A DNA stretch of 64,000 nt. Source: Comamonadaceae bacterium. GTDB lineage: Bacteria > Pseudomonadota > Gammaproteobacteria > Burkholderiales > Burkholderiaceae_C. Positions 54,688-63,851 of this stretch are shown here, in pieces. The notes under the pieces are model-generated. The model was given only the letters and a program-made list of their open reading frames with translations. It did no database searches and had not been told where the DNA came from. The stretch covers positions 23,782 through 87,781 of the forward strand of contig CANGDZ010000005.1 in assembly GCA_947452785.1 (NCBI GenBank), in the 5' to 3' direction. The stretch's first letter is position 1. Each line of letters begins with the position of its first letter. The translations under genes were made by a program, and so were the position numbers.

Positions 54688-55725
54688 TCAAATTCGGTCG
54701 CGGGAGTTTTGACGGTGGGTTTGCCCATGCAGAGACGCAAAGTACGCACGCGCATCGTCACAGTCTTTGGCGATGCCCCGTGTCAGGTCGCTAAAGCTGT
54801 CGTACTTGAGTTCGTCGTGTAATTTGTGCAGCAGGTCCACGCTGATGATTTTACCGTACCCCTCTTCGGTACCCCATGAGACGGGCCAGTCAAAGCAATG
54901 CGTCTCTAGCAGCACCCGGCCGCCATTGACATCGGTGGGGTCCAGCGAGGGGCGAATGCCCAGGTTGGCCACGCCTGTCAAAGGTGTGGGCGCCAAACCA
55001 TTCACCTGCACCGCAAAGATGCCGCTGGCCGCAGGCTTCCAGTGCGTAAAGCGCAGGTTCAGGGTGCGAAAGCCATCACCAGCGCCCGATTCGCTGGCTC
55101 CCAGCTCGCGCCCGAGCTTGCGCCCATGCACCACATGGCCGCTGATGCTGTAGGGCCGGCCCAGCAGGCGGGCCACCTCCATCATGTCCCCGGTTTTCAA
55201 AGCGGCGCGCACCGCCGAGCTGGACACGCGCAGTCCATGCACCTCGTAGCTGTTCATGCGTGCCACATCAAAGCCGCGTTGTTGGCCTGTGGCGTCCAGC
55301 AGGGCGTAATCTCCGGCGCGCTGGGCGCCAAAGCGAAAGTCATCGCCCACCAGCACATAGCGTGCACCCAGACCGTGCATCAGAACCTCGTTAATGAAGG
55401 CCTGGGGTTGCTGCTGGGCCAGTTTCGCATCAAAGGGCAAGACCACTACCTGGTCGATGCCGCAGCGTTCCAGCTCGGTCAGTTTGTCGCGCAAGGTGGC
55501 GATGCGGGCCGGGGCCAAGTCGGGTTTGTGCAACAGGGCTGCGAAATAGTCGCGCGGGTGCGGCTCAAAAGTCATCACGCAGCTCGCCACGCCACGGTGT
55601 GCAGCTTCATTTTTCAGCAAAGCCAACATGGCCTGGTGGCCACGGTGCACGCCGTCAAAGTTGCCAATCGTCAGGGCGCACGCCGGGGCGATGCCCGGAT
55701 GGTTGAAACCGCGAAATACCTTCAT
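54688..55725 (-). CDS. ribF: Bifunctional riboflavin kinase/FMN adenylyltransferase
   Basis: Makes FMN and FAD from riboflavin, 345 residues. The N-terminal nucleotidyltransferase motif is LTIGNFDGVHRGHQ; the C-terminal kinase domain shows VVHGRKLGRELG and GVANLGIRPSLDP. It begins the ribF-ileS-lspA group and is divergent from the HNH endonuclease gene. Confidence 0.97.
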   Translation of the reverse strand: MKVFRGFNHPGIAPACALTIGNFDGVHRGHQAMLALLKNEAAHRGVASCVMTFEPHPRDYFAALLHKPDLAPARIATLRDKLTELERCGIDQVVVLPFDAKLAQQQPQAFINEVLMHGLGARYVLVGDDFRFGAQRAGDYALLDATGQQRGFDVARMNSYEVHGLRVSSSAVRAALKTGDMMEVARLLGRPYSISGHVVHGRKLGRELGASESGAGDGFRTLNLRFTHWKPAASGIFAVQVNGLAPTPLTGVANLGIRPSLDPTDVNGGRVLLETHCFDWPVSWGTEEGYGKIISVDLLHKLHDELKYDSFSDLTRGIAKDCDDARAYFASLHGQTHRQNSRDRI

Positions 55726-55912
55726 ACAGGGGTCTGGTTGCCGGGTGACACAACGAAAAGAGCTTCAGTGTTGTCACCAAGTGGTCGTCATTACAGCGTA
55801 TATTGTGACTTACCCAACGCCTGTCTGGAGTACCGCACGGTACACCGCACGGTGCGGCAGGGCCGTCATGTTTCGAGTCAGTGGTTTTTGTAACTGTTGG
55901 ATGGAGGCGCCA

Positions 55913-56470
55913 GTGAAGGTCTTGAAGTTGTCAGCCCAGGGGCTGCCCCAGTCGTGGATCAGTCTGGAGCAAGCGGTCATGTACTACGCCGCAGAAGAGG
56001 TGCGTTGGGAGGTTGGGCGTGAAATTGCGGTGTTTCATGGCGGGCATAACGCGATCACAGGCCAGCAATCCATCATCCGCATAAACAGCATCATTGGCAC
56101 CCGTGGCGTGCCCAAGATCAATCCGTTTGATTTGCGTCCCGGCCTGACCAATGACAAATTGTTTGTCCGTGACCGCAATGTGTGCGCCTACTGTGGTTCG
56201 GCATTTCACGAGTCTGAACTCACCCGCGAGCACATCGTGCCTTTCGCCCAAAAGGGCGTGGACACGTGGATGAATGTGGTGACGTCTTGCCGCAGTTGCA
56301 ATCACCGTAAGAGTCACCGCACACCCGAGCAGGCCGGCATGCCCCTGCTCTACACGCCGTATGTGCCCAGTTTGTGGGAAGACTTTATCTTGCGCAATCG
56401 GCGTATTTTGGCCGACCAGATGCAGTTCTTGATGGCCCATGTGCCGCGTTCATCACGGCTGATGGCTTGA
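55913..56470 (+). CDS. HNH endonuclease
   Basis: 185 residues from the GTG at 55913, six bases after a GGAGG; an ATG at 55901 is weaker. The HNH fold is seen in CAYCGS, TREHIVPFAQKGVD, then NVVTSCRSCNHRKSHRTP, with both zinc CxxC pairs. Proteins with the start VKVLKLSAQGLPQSWISL are widespread in Burkholderiales and are not part of an obvious mobile element. Physiological role is unknown. Confidence 0.85.
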   Translation: MKVLKLSAQGLPQSWISLEQAVMYYAAEEVRWEVGREIAVFHGGHNAITGQQSIIRINSIIGTRGVPKINPFDLRPGLTNDKLFVRDRNVCAYCGSAFHESELTREHIVPFAQKGVDTWMNVVTSCRSCNHRKSHRTPEQAGMPLLYTPYVPSLWEDFILRNRRILADQMQFLMAHVPRSSRLMA

Positions 56471-56567
56471 AGGTTGAGGTTTTCATCGAAGAAACAGAGC
56501 CAAGGTTCAGACCCTGAACTGCGCGGCCTCTAAGCCGCCGAGGGTGATGGACTGTTCAAAGGGTTGA

Positions 56568-57439
56568 CAATGAATCACCATGCGTTGCAGCGTTCGTTCC
56601 TTGGCCAAATCGGCCTGGGCGGTGTGGGCTTGGGCCTGAGCTATTCGCCCTGGGCCCTGGCTGAACCTTTCGGGGCGATGCCGGCACGGCTTGGCCAGCA
56701 CAGGCCGACCCTGCGCCCTTTTGTGTGAGCGAAATCGATGGCGTACGCGCTCTGTGGGATGGGCAGGCGCTGCGCTTTCGCAGTGGCCGTCCCATCGCCG
56801 CCCCCGCGTGGTTCAACGCCGCTTGGCCTGCCCAGGCGCTGGATGGTGAATTGTGGATGGGTCGGCGCACTTTTGACCGTTTGTCAGTTGCCGTTTGCCG
56901 CACCAGCCCGGATGATGACGAGTGGCGGTCGGTACGCTACATGGTGTTTGACTTGCCGGATCGCACGGTGCGCTTTAACGAACGGCTGAGGCGCATGCGC
57001 ACCTTGCTGGGCGATGCAAAGGGTCATGGGGCTTGGGTGCAAGCGATCAGGCAGTTTCGTGCGATCGACACCGCTGAATTGAAACAACAATTGGCTGAGG
57101 TGGTCGCTGCCGGGGGGCGAAGGCTTGGTGCTGCACCGCGCCGATGCCCTGTGGCAGCCAGGTCGCAGCAATGCGCTACGCAAACTCAAACCGGTGCAGG
57201 ACGAAGAGGCCCAGGGCGTGGGGCATTTGCCGGGCAAAGGTCGGCTGCAAGGACGACTGGGCGCTTTGCTGGTGTAACTGCCCGATGGTCAGCGTTTCCC
57301 TTTGGGCTCTGGCTTGACCGATGCCGAAAGAGAAAAGCCCCCACCGGTGGGGGCTTGGGTCAGTTACCGCTAACGAGACCGTACGCCCTCAGGCCTGCCG
57401 CGCTTTGCCACGTTTTGGCGCGTGCGGCCGGCTGAATAA
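56568..57439 (+). pseudogene. Decayed ATP-dependent DNA ligase
   Basis: Fragments of a small exported-type ATP-dependent DNA ligase are spread over several frames. DPAPF, then VSEIDGVRALWDG, corresponds to the active-site motif, but the KxDG lysine has been lost (EIDG). FRSGRPIAAPAW, LDGELWMGRRTFDRLS and YMVFDLP follow in frame up to about 57110. There an extra G in a run of six shifts the frame; the next frame reads GEGLVLHRADALWQPGRSN and KGRLQGRLGALLV, then stop. Further on, PPPVGAWVSYR and LPRFATFWRVR appear beyond stops. Lost lysine, a frameshift and stops together mean it cannot be functional. Confidence 0.85.
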
Positions 57440-57463
57440 ACGCGCAGGTCTCGGCGCATGGGT

Positions 57464-58579
57464 TTAAGCGAAAACGCCTGCTGTGTCTTGCATGCGTTCA
57501 GACACTTCACCCAGTTGGTGCAGGGTGTCGCCCCAGGTCATTTCAAGTTGGGTCAACTTTTTGAAGTAATGGCTCACGATGTACTCGTCCGTCACGCCAA
57601 TGCCGCCGTGCAATTGCACCGCTTGTTGGCCTACAAAACGCATGGACACGCCCAACTGGTACTTGGCGCGGGCCATGGCGCGACGACGTTCTTCGGTCGG
57701 TGCGTTCAGTTTGAGCGTGGCATAAAAGCTCATGGATCGGGCCAGTTCCAGTTGCATTTTCATGTCGGCCACGCGGTGGCGCAGCGCCTGGAAGCTAGAG
57801 ATCACCACATTGAACTGCTTGCGTGTGTTCATGTACTCGGTGGTGATGGCCATTGTTTTGTCCATCACGCCCACGGCTTCTGAGCACAGGCTGGCGATGC
57901 CGATGTCCACCGCGTGTTCCAGTGCCGTCAAGCCATCGCGAGTGAGCAATTGGGCCGGGCTGTTGCTCAGACTCACGTCGGCGGCAGCGCCGCCGTCTTG
58001 GGTCACATAAGCTTGGGTGCTCACACCGGTTGCGCTGCGCTCGACCAGAAACATCGCCATGGCGTTGCCGATCATGGCGGGCACCAAGTAAGCATCGGCC
58101 TGCGCGCCCACGGGCACGACGTTTTTCGTGCCGCTCAAGGTCCAGGCGCCGGCTGCTTCTTGGGCTTGTGTCGCACAGTTGGCCAGCTTGTAACGGCCTT
58201 TGCGTTCCTGGTACGCTAACACCATGAAGGCTTCACCGGAGGCGATGCGGCCGAGCCAGGCGCTTTTGAGCTCGTCGGGGCCATAGCCTTCGAGCACGGC
58301 GCTGCAGATCAGGGTTTGGGTCAGTGGCTCCATGACGATGCCACGGCCCAGCTCTTCCATCACCACCATGCCTTCGACCGGGCCCATGCCCATGCCGCCT
58401 TGGGCTTCGCTCACATACAAACCCGTCAGGCCTAATTCGGCCATTTCGGTGTACACGGCGCGGTCAAAGCCACCTGCGGCTTCAATGCGGCGGCGGCGCT
58501 CAAAGTCGTAGCCCTTGTCCACCCATTTGCGCACGGCGTCGCGCAGTTGTTCTTGGTCGTCAGAAAAATCGAAATCCAT
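57464..58579 (-). CDS. Acyl-CoA dehydrogenase, PimD-like small subunit
   Basis: 371 residues. Family pieces are MDFDFSDDQEQLRDAVRKW, GMGPVEGMVVMEELGRGI and LHGGIGVTDEYIVSHYFKKL. The sequence resembles the small subunit of pimeloyl-CoA-type dehydrogenases, which pair with a larger catalytic subunit. It lies 27 bp after that large-subunit gene. Together they would introduce a double bond in an acyl-CoA, perhaps a dicarboxylic one. Confidence 0.88.
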   Translation of the reverse strand: MDFDFSDDQEQLRDAVRKWVDKGYDFERRRRIEAAGGFDRAVYTEMAELGLTGLYVSEAQGGMGMGPVEGMVVMEELGRGIVMEPLTQTLICSAVLEGYGPDELKSAWLGRIASGEAFMVLAYQERKGRYKLANCATQAQEAAGAWTLSGTKNVVPVGAQADAYLVPAMIGNAMAMFLVERSATGVSTQAYVTQDGGAAADVSLSNSPAQLLTRDGLTALEHAVDIGIASLCSEAVGVMDKTMAITTEYMNTRKQFNVVISSFQALRHRVADMKMQLELARSMSFYATLKLNAPTEERRRAMARAKYQLGVSMRFVGQQAVQLHGGIGVTDEYIVSHYFKKLTQLEMTWGDTLHQLGEVSERMQDTAGVFA

Positions 58580-58606
58580 TTTGAAATCCTTTTCAGTTCA
58601 AGCGCT

Positions 58607-59788
58607 TCAGCCGAGGACGGTCTGGGCGACGATGTTGCGTTGCACTTCGTTGCTGCCGCCGTAAATGGTGGTCTTGCGCATGTTGAAGTAGTTGGCCGCC
58701 AAAGGTGCATTCGCCACTTCGTCGCCTGGGAAGTTGCCTTGCCAGCCGGCGTCCATGGCTTCAAAGATGAATGGCAGGCTGTAGGGTCCAGCCGCCAGCA
58801 TCATCAACTCCGTGTAGCGCTGCTGGATTTCGCTGCCCTTGATCTTCAAGAGGCCGGCAATGTCCAGTGAATTCTTGCCCGACTTTTCAGCAGACAACAC
58901 CCGCAAGACCAGCATTTCCAGGGCCACGATGTCGACTTCGAGCTTGGCGATTTCGTCACGGAAACGCAGGTCGTCGTACACGCCTTCGGCTTTGGCGATG
59001 CGTTTCAAACGCTCCAGCTCGCGTTTGGCGCGGTTCACGTCGGCAATGTTGGTGCGCTCGTGGGCCAGCAGGTGTTTGGCGTAGTTCCAGCCTTTGTTTT
59101 CTTCGCCAACCAGGTTCTCTGCTGGCACTTCGACGTTGTCAAACCAGACTTCGTTGACTTCGCATTCGCCGTCGAGCAGCTTGATCGGGCGCACCGTGAT
59201 GCCCGGGGTCTTCATGTCGATCAGCAAGAACGAAATGCCGGTTTGTGGCTTGCCTTCGTTGCTGGTGCGCACCAGGCAGAAAATCCACTCGCCATATTGG
59301 CCCAACGTGGTCCAAGTCTTTTGGCCGTTGACGATGTATTTGTCGCCCACGCGCTCGGCGCGGGTTTTGAGCGAGGCCAGGTCAGAGCCGGAGCCGGGCT
59401 CGCTGTAACCCTGGCTCCACCAGACTTCACCGCTGGCGATGCCGGGCAAAAAGCGCTTGTGTTGCTCGGCGTTGCCAAAGGCCATGATCACCGGGGCCAC
59501 CATCACGGGGCCAAACGGTACCACGCGTGGCGCGCCCGCCAGAGCGCATTCCTCTTCAAACAGGTGTTTTTGAATGGCGTTCCAACCCGGGCCGCCAAAC
59601 TGCGTGGGCCAACCCCAACCGAGCCAGCCTTTTTTGCCCAAAATCTTGGCCCAGCGCTGCATGTCGTCGCGCGTCAGGCGCATGGCGGCATGCACTTTTT
59701 GGGAAATGTCGGCGGGTAAATTGTCTTTGACCCAAGTGCGAATTTCGTCGCGAAACGCGAGTTCTTCGGGGGTGAATGCCAAATCCAT
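58607..59788 (-). CDS. Acyl-CoA dehydrogenase, PimC-like large subunit
   Basis: 393 residues from the ATG at 59788; the upstream frame is rejected because it runs into purN's leader. MDLAFTPEELAFRDEIRTW, GWGWPTQFGGPGWN, YSEPGSGSDLASLKTRAE and GQKTWTTLGQYGEW are typical. The paired arrangement with a smaller paralogue matches PimC/PimD-type heteromers. A GCACG-ac-CGTGC palindrome 77 bp upstream may be its operator. Confidence 0.9.
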   Translation of the reverse strand: MDLAFTPEELAFRDEIRTWVKDNLPADISQKVHAAMRLTRDDMQRWAKILGKKGWLGWGWPTQFGGPGWNAIQKHLFEEECALAGAPRVVPFGPVMVAPVIMAFGNAEQHKRFLPGIASGEVWWSQGYSEPGSGSDLASLKTRAERVGDKYIVNGQKTWTTLGQYGEWIFCLVRTSNEGKPQTGISFLLIDMKTPGITVRPIKLLDGECEVNEVWFDNVEVPAENLVGEENKGWNYAKHLLAHERTNIADVNRAKRELERLKRIAKAEGVYDDLRFRDEIAKLEVDIVALEMLVLRVLSAEKSGKNSLDIAGLLKIKGSEIQQRYTELMMLAAGPYSLPFIFEAMDAGWQGNFPGDEVANAPLAANYFNMRKTTIYGGSNEVQRNIVAQTVLG

Positions 59789-59864
59789 GGGGAGTCTCTC
59801 TGAGAAAAGCCTGTGGCGAAATACCCCAGCGAAAGCTCGGGCGGAAAGTGAAGGACAATTTATA

Positions 59865-59876
59865 GCACGACCGTGC
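59865..59876. promoter_or_regulatory. Putative operator upstream of the acyl-CoA dehydrogenase pair
   Basis: Perfect palindrome GCACG-ac-CGTGC, 77 bp upstream of the PimC-like ATG and 85 bp upstream of purN. Similar short CG-rich palindromes are used by fatty-acid TetR repressors. No regulator gene is adjacent, so this is tentative. Confidence 0.35.
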
Positions 59877-59960
59877 GGAAATGCCCTGTCCTTGGTGTGA
59901 CAAAACGAATTATTAAGTACTTTTTTGGGGCTGTGCATGGGCAGGGATAATGCCCTCTTC

Positions 59961-60566
59961 ATGAAAAATATTGTGATTTTGATTTCGGGCTCGGGCTCAA
60001 ACATGGCCGCCATCGTGCAAACCTCGGTTCAGCGTCGTTGGGCTGAACGCTTCGGCGTGCGCATCGCGGCTGTGGTGAGTAACCGCGCCGATGCGCCGGG
60101 TCTGGCCTACGCCATGGCGCAGGGCATTGCGGTGGCGGTGTTGGACCACAAGGCTTACCCCACGCGTGAAGCTTTTGATGCCGCATTGCAGGCCCACATT
60201 GAAGGCTACGAGCCGATGTTGGTAGTGTTGGCGGGTTTCATGCGCATCCTCTCGGCTGATTTTGTAAGCCACTTTGCGGGTCGCTTGATTAATATTCACC
60301 CTTCGCTGCTGCCGGCTTTCAGCGGACTGAATACGCACCAGCGGGCCATCGAGAGGGGCTGCCAGTTTGCGGGTGCCACGGTGCACCAGGTGACCGTCGA
60401 TCTGGACCATGGCCCGATCTTGGCGCAAGCGGTGGTACCGGTGCTGCTAGGCGACACGGCCGCCTCGTTGGCCGCACGCGTCTTGACCCAGGAGCATTTG
60501 CTCTACCCCCAGGCGATTGAGGACTTGTTAAGCCTTGCGCATTCAGTGCCCGGTGGGCACCTCTGA
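59961..60566 (+). CDS. purN: Phosphoribosylglycinamide formyltransferase
   Basis: Third step of purine synthesis, 201 residues from the ATG at 59961. IVILISGSGSNMAAI, the catalytic NIHPSLLPAFSG and VTVDLDHGPILAQAVVP are intact. Its 3' end overlaps the converging DUF1653 gene by 24 bp. Confidence 0.96.
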   Translation: MKNIVILISGSGSNMAAIVQTSVQRRWAERFGVRIAAVVSNRADAPGLAYAMAQGIAVAVLDHKAYPTREAFDAALQAHIEGYEPMLVVLAGFMRILSADFVSHFAGRLINIHPSLLPAFSGLNTHQRAIERGCQFAGATVHQVTVDLDHGPILAQAVVPVLLGDTAASLAARVLTQEHLLYPQAIEDLLSLAHSVPGGHL

Positions 60567-60794
60567 CACCCACGTAAAGCGGGGTTGCACCACGCCGTCG
60601 ATTTCGACCGTTTGGTTGAACATTGCCGCAGGTCGGACCCACAAGCCCTTGTCGCCATAGAGCGCTTGGTACAAGGTCATGGGCTCCAGCGATTCGCTGT
60701 GCCGCACGGTGCCTTTGACTTCGTACAACAAATTTTTGTAGTGGCGGTAGATGCCTGGGCGGGTGATGAGCAAGGGAGGCAGGGTTTCGGACAT
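60543..60794 (-). CDS. DUF1653 small protein
   Basis: 83 residues from the ATG at 60794. PGIYRHYKNLLYEVKGTVRH, read as GIYRHYKNLLYEVKGTVRH, then GDKGLWVRPAAMFNQTVE identify the family, which has no known function. It overlaps purN tail-to-tail and is divergent from rsmB. Confidence 0.88.
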   Translation of the reverse strand: MSETLPPLLITRPGIYRHYKNLLYEVKGTVRHSESLEPMTLYQALYGDKGLWVRPAAMFNQTVEIDGVVQPRFTWVSEVPTGH

Positions 60795-60849
60795 GGGCGC
60801 AGACCTTGGTTGAGAGGGACGGTGGGGCGAGAGTGGGACAATAGGGGTT

Positions 60850-62115
60850 ATGCATCCTAAAGCCCTTCTTGATGCCTGCGCCGAACTGGTCAGGCTGACG
60901 CTCCAATTTGAACATCCTGCCGACTCTGTCGTCTCGCGTTTTTTCCGTGAACACCGCCAACTGGGCCCCCGCGAACGCGCCACCTTGGCTGAGACCGCCT
61001 ACAACGTCTTGCGCCACAAACTTCGTTTCGAATACCTCGCCCGCTCGGGCAGCGGCGCCAAAGAGCGCCGCCTGGCGATTTTGGGTTTCCACGCGCCGCG
61101 CGACTTTTTGTACGGTGCCATCACCGAGACCGAAAAAACCTGGTTGGAGGGTTGTGACCGCGTCAAGCCTGAAGAGTTCTTGGAGCGCCATAGCCACAAT
61201 TTGCCCGAGTGGATGGTCGAGCCCCTCAAGGCGCAATTGGGCAGTGACTTTTGGCCGCTGGTGGAGAGCTTGGGTCAAAGCGCCTCTTTGGATTTGCGCG
61301 TCAATGCCTTGCACGACAAACGCGCCGATGTGCAAAAAGAATTGAAGGCGGTCGGTATTGTGACCACGCCCACACCGTATTCCCCCTGGGGGCTGCGCAC
61401 CGAGAGCAAGCCCGCGCTGACCAAGCTGGATGTTTTTGTGCGAGGCGCCATTGAGGTGCAAGACGAAGGCTCGCAGTTGCTGGCGCTGCTCTTGGATGCC
61501 CACCGCGGCGAAATGGTGGTGGACTTTTGTGCGGGTGCGGGTGGCAAGACCTTGGCGATTGGCGCGAGCATGCGCAACACCGGACGCTTGTATGCGTTTG
61601 ACGTGTCGGGTCACCGTTTGGACGCACTCAAGCCCCGTTTGGCGCGCAGCCAATTGTCCAACGTACATCCTGCAGCGATTGCACACGAGCGCGATGACCG
61701 CATCAAACGACTGGCCGGCAAGATCGACCGGGTGCTGGTCGATGCGCCATGCTCTGGCTTGGGTACCCTGCGCCGCAACCCCGATTTGAAATGGCGCCAA
61801 ACGCCCAAGGCCTTGGAGGAATTGACCGTCAAGCAGTTGGCGATTTTGCAAAGCGCGGCCCGTTTGCTCAAACCCGGTGGCCGTTTGGTCTACGCCACTT
61901 GCAGCTTGCTCATGCAAGAGAACGAAGCCATTGCGCAGGCCTTTACGCAGGCGAATCCTGAGTTTGAGGTATTGGGTGCTGGCGCCGAGTTGGAGCGCTT
62001 GAAAGTGCCCAATGCGGCCTCCTTGTGCAGCGGTGATCAGGCCGAGTTTTTACGCTTGTGGCCGCACCGTCATGGCACCGATGGATTTTTTGCGGCCCTT
62101 TGGGTTAAGAAATAA
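60850..62115 (+). CDS. rsmB: 16S rRNA (cytosine-C5) methyltransferase, RsmB-type
   Basis: 421 residues. A NusB-like N-terminal part is followed by a SAM-binding domain with VVDFCAGAGGKTLAIGA, the catalytic cysteines in DAPCSGLGTLRRNPD and YATCSLLMQENE. It methylates C967 or a similar 16S rRNA site. It overlaps no neighbour. Confidence 0.92.
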   Translation: MHPKALLDACAELVRLTLQFEHPADSVVSRFFREHRQLGPRERATLAETAYNVLRHKLRFEYLARSGSGAKERRLAILGFHAPRDFLYGAITETEKTWLEGCDRVKPEEFLERHSHNLPEWMVEPLKAQLGSDFWPLVESLGQSASLDLRVNALHDKRADVQKELKAVGIVTTPTPYSPWGLRTESKPALTKLDVFVRGAIEVQDEGSQLLALLLDAHRGEMVVDFCAGAGGKTLAIGASMRNTGRLYAFDVSGHRLDALKPRLARSQLSNVHPAAIAHERDDRIKRLAGKIDRVLVDAPCSGLGTLRRNPDLKWRQTPKALEELTVKQLAILQSAARLLKPGGRLVYATCSLLMQENEAIAQAFTQANPEFEVLGAGAELERLKVPNAASLCSGDQAEFLRLWPHRHGTDGFFAALWVKK

Positions 62116-62226
62116 ATTTGTCACCGCTGAATGAAAGCCCTTGACTGAGAAAGTACTGTCTTTTTGGATGCCAAAAACTTAAAATCCAAGGATTGCCTGT
62201 AACAGGTGTTTCGAAAGACAGAATTG

Positions 62227-63441
62227 ATGTTGTTACCCGACTGGGCCGTGCTGAACGCGGCAATCGAATGGCTGGCTCATGGCTTGCTGAATCTCTCTTG
62301 GTTGCAGGTGTTGGTGGTGACTTTGGTGTTTACCCACATCACGATTGCAGGCGTCACGATTTATCTGCACCGTCATTCAGCGCACCGCGCGTTGGACTTG
62401 CATCCCATCGTTTCCCATTTCTTCCGTTTTTGGCTTTGGCTGACCACCGGTCAGGTGACCAAAGAGTGGACCGCGATTCACCGCAAGCACCACGCCAAAT
62501 GCGAGCAGGCCGAAGATCCGCACAGTCCGCATGTGTACGGCATCAAGACCGTGCTGTTCACGGGCGCTGAGTTGTACCGCAAGGAAGCCAAGAATCAGGA
62601 AACCCTGGACCGCTACGGCCACGGCACCCCTGACGACTGGATGGAACGCAACGTGTACACCCGCTACTCATGGCAAGGTGTGGCGCTGATGCTGATCATC
62701 AACCTGGCCTTGTTTGGCGCTTTGGGTTTGACGGTCTGGGCTGTGCAAATGATGTGGATCCCGATCACGGCGGCCGGCATCATCAATGGCGCTGCGCATT
62801 ACTGGGGCTACCGCAATTTTGAAGCGCATGACGCCAGCACCAACATCTCGCCTTGGGGCATCATCATCGGCGGTGAAGAGTTGCATAACAACCACCACAC
62901 CTACCCCACGTCGGCCAAATTGTCGGTCAAGCCTTACGAGTTCGACATCGGCTGGATGTACATCACGATCTTGCAGTCCATGGGTTTGGCCAAAGTGAAG
63001 AAGACACCGCCTAAGCTGGCCTACGGAGAAGTTCGCCCTGTGGCCGACGAGAAGACCTTGGAGGCTTTGATTGCCAACCGCTACGAAGTGATGGCCGGGT
63101 ATGCCCGCCAGATGCGCGGGGTGTTTCTTCAAGAAGTGTCATCGGCCAAGGTGGATGACCATGTGATCAAGATCGCATCGCGCTGGTTTCACCGCGACAG
63201 CGAGAAGGTGCCGGCCGACGCTGTGTCATTGCTCAGCCAAACCCGCGCGGCTTACCCGGTGCTGGACAAGATGGTGGTGATGCGTGAGGAGTTGGCGCAA
63301 ATTTGGCTCAACACCTCGCACACCCGCGAGCAGTTGGCTGCCGACTTGCAGGCCTGGTGCCGTCGCGCTGAAGAAAGTGGCATTGCCGCCTTGCGTGATT
63401 TCTCGATGCAACTGCGTGCTGTTGCCGTGAAGACGGCTTAA
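62227..63441 (+). CDS. Acyl-CoA/fatty-acid desaturase (delta-9 type)
   Basis: 404 residues from the ATG at 62227; a GTG at 62206 is an alternative. The three histidine boxes of membrane di-iron desaturases are present: HRHSAHRALDLH, HRKHHAKCE and HNNHHTYP. Four membrane helices surround them. It introduces a double bond into acyl chains, adjusting membrane fluidity. The C-terminal 120 residues are a soluble helical extension common in these bacteria. Confidence 0.93.
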   Translation: MLLPDWAVLNAAIEWLAHGLLNLSWLQVLVVTLVFTHITIAGVTIYLHRHSAHRALDLHPIVSHFFRFWLWLTTGQVTKEWTAIHRKHHAKCEQAEDPHSPHVYGIKTVLFTGAELYRKEAKNQETLDRYGHGTPDDWMERNVYTRYSWQGVALMLIINLALFGALGLTVWAVQMMWIPITAAGIINGAAHYWGYRNFEAHDASTNISPWGIIIGGEELHNNHHTYPTSAKLSVKPYEFDIGWMYITILQSMGLAKVKKTPPKLAYGEVRPVADEKTLEALIANRYEVMAGYARQMRGVFLQEVSSAKVDDHVIKIASRWFHRDSEKVPADAVSLLSQTRAAYPVLDKMVVMREELAQIWLNTSHTREQLAADLQAWCRRAEESGIAALRDFSMQLRAVAVKTA

Positions 63442-63463
63442 TTGTCAGTGTGAGTGTCAGGGC

Positions 63464-63545
63464 GCCGCGGGTGACCGGGGCCTGCCCGGACTCAGACGCG
63501 CTTCGCTTTGCGACATCGTCCGAACAGGCCCCGGTCACCCGCGGC
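63464..63545. repeat. Long inverted repeat with 21-bp perfect arms
   Basis: The left arm (63464-63484) and right arm (63525-63545) are perfect reverse complements of 21 bp, rich in GC and starting GCCGCGGGTGACCG. Inside, pairing continues over a further GGAC/GTCC step after mismatches. There is no T run, so it is not a normal terminator. It lies 22 bp after the desaturase stop and may be a dispersed REP- or MITE-like repeat. Confidence 0.8.
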
Positions 63546-63585
63546 ATGTAGGCGTTGAATCCAGACCTTCCTTTCAAGCACCCAT

Positions 63586-63616
63586 AAAAAAACCGCTGAG
63601 ATTCAGCGGTTTTTTT
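63586..63616. terminator. Bidirectional rho-independent terminator
   Basis: A run of A, ACCGCTGA-gat-TCAGCGGT, then a run of T. It serves rpmG on the minus strand and can also end transcription from the desaturase. Confidence 0.92.
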
Positions 63617-63657
63617 ATGAGGAATCACAGGTCCAAGACCTGTGAAATCAAATTGAA

Positions 63658-63828
63658 TTACTTCAGCTTGATTTCTTTGTATTCCACATGCTTGCGAGCT
63701 TTAGGGTCGAACTTCATGATCGACATTTTCTCGGGCATTGTTTTCTTGTTTTTGCTGGTCGTGTAAAAGTGACCAGTACCAGCTGTAGATTCCAGCTTGA
63801 TTTTTTCGCGTCCGCCTTTGGTTGCCAT
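63658..63828 (-). CDS. rpmG: Ribosomal protein L33
   Basis: 56 residues, starting [17 protein letters not shown] and ending EIKLK. The pattern [16 protein letters not shown] and [14 protein letters not shown] is diagnostic of bL33. No zinc-binding cysteines remain, so it is the zinc-free type. It follows rpmB in the usual order and lies in the gap between the desaturase and rpmB. Confidence 0.97.
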   Translation of the reverse strand: MATKGGREKIKLESTAGTGHFYTTSKNKKTMPEKMSIMKFDPKARKHVEYKEIKLK

Positions 63829-63851
63829 GGTGTGTAGCTCCTGTTATGGGT

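Noticed and set aside
57335..57356. Perfect 22-bp palindrome in the ligase pseudogene that looks like a terminator
   Set aside because: It encodes the conserved PPPVG segment of the ligase, so it is explained by coding sequence, and the flanking T run is short.
60319..61917. 532-codon minus-strand frame opposite purN and rsmB
   Set aside because: Covered by purN, DUF1653 and rsmB, with no recognisable domain; composition is that of a shadow frame.
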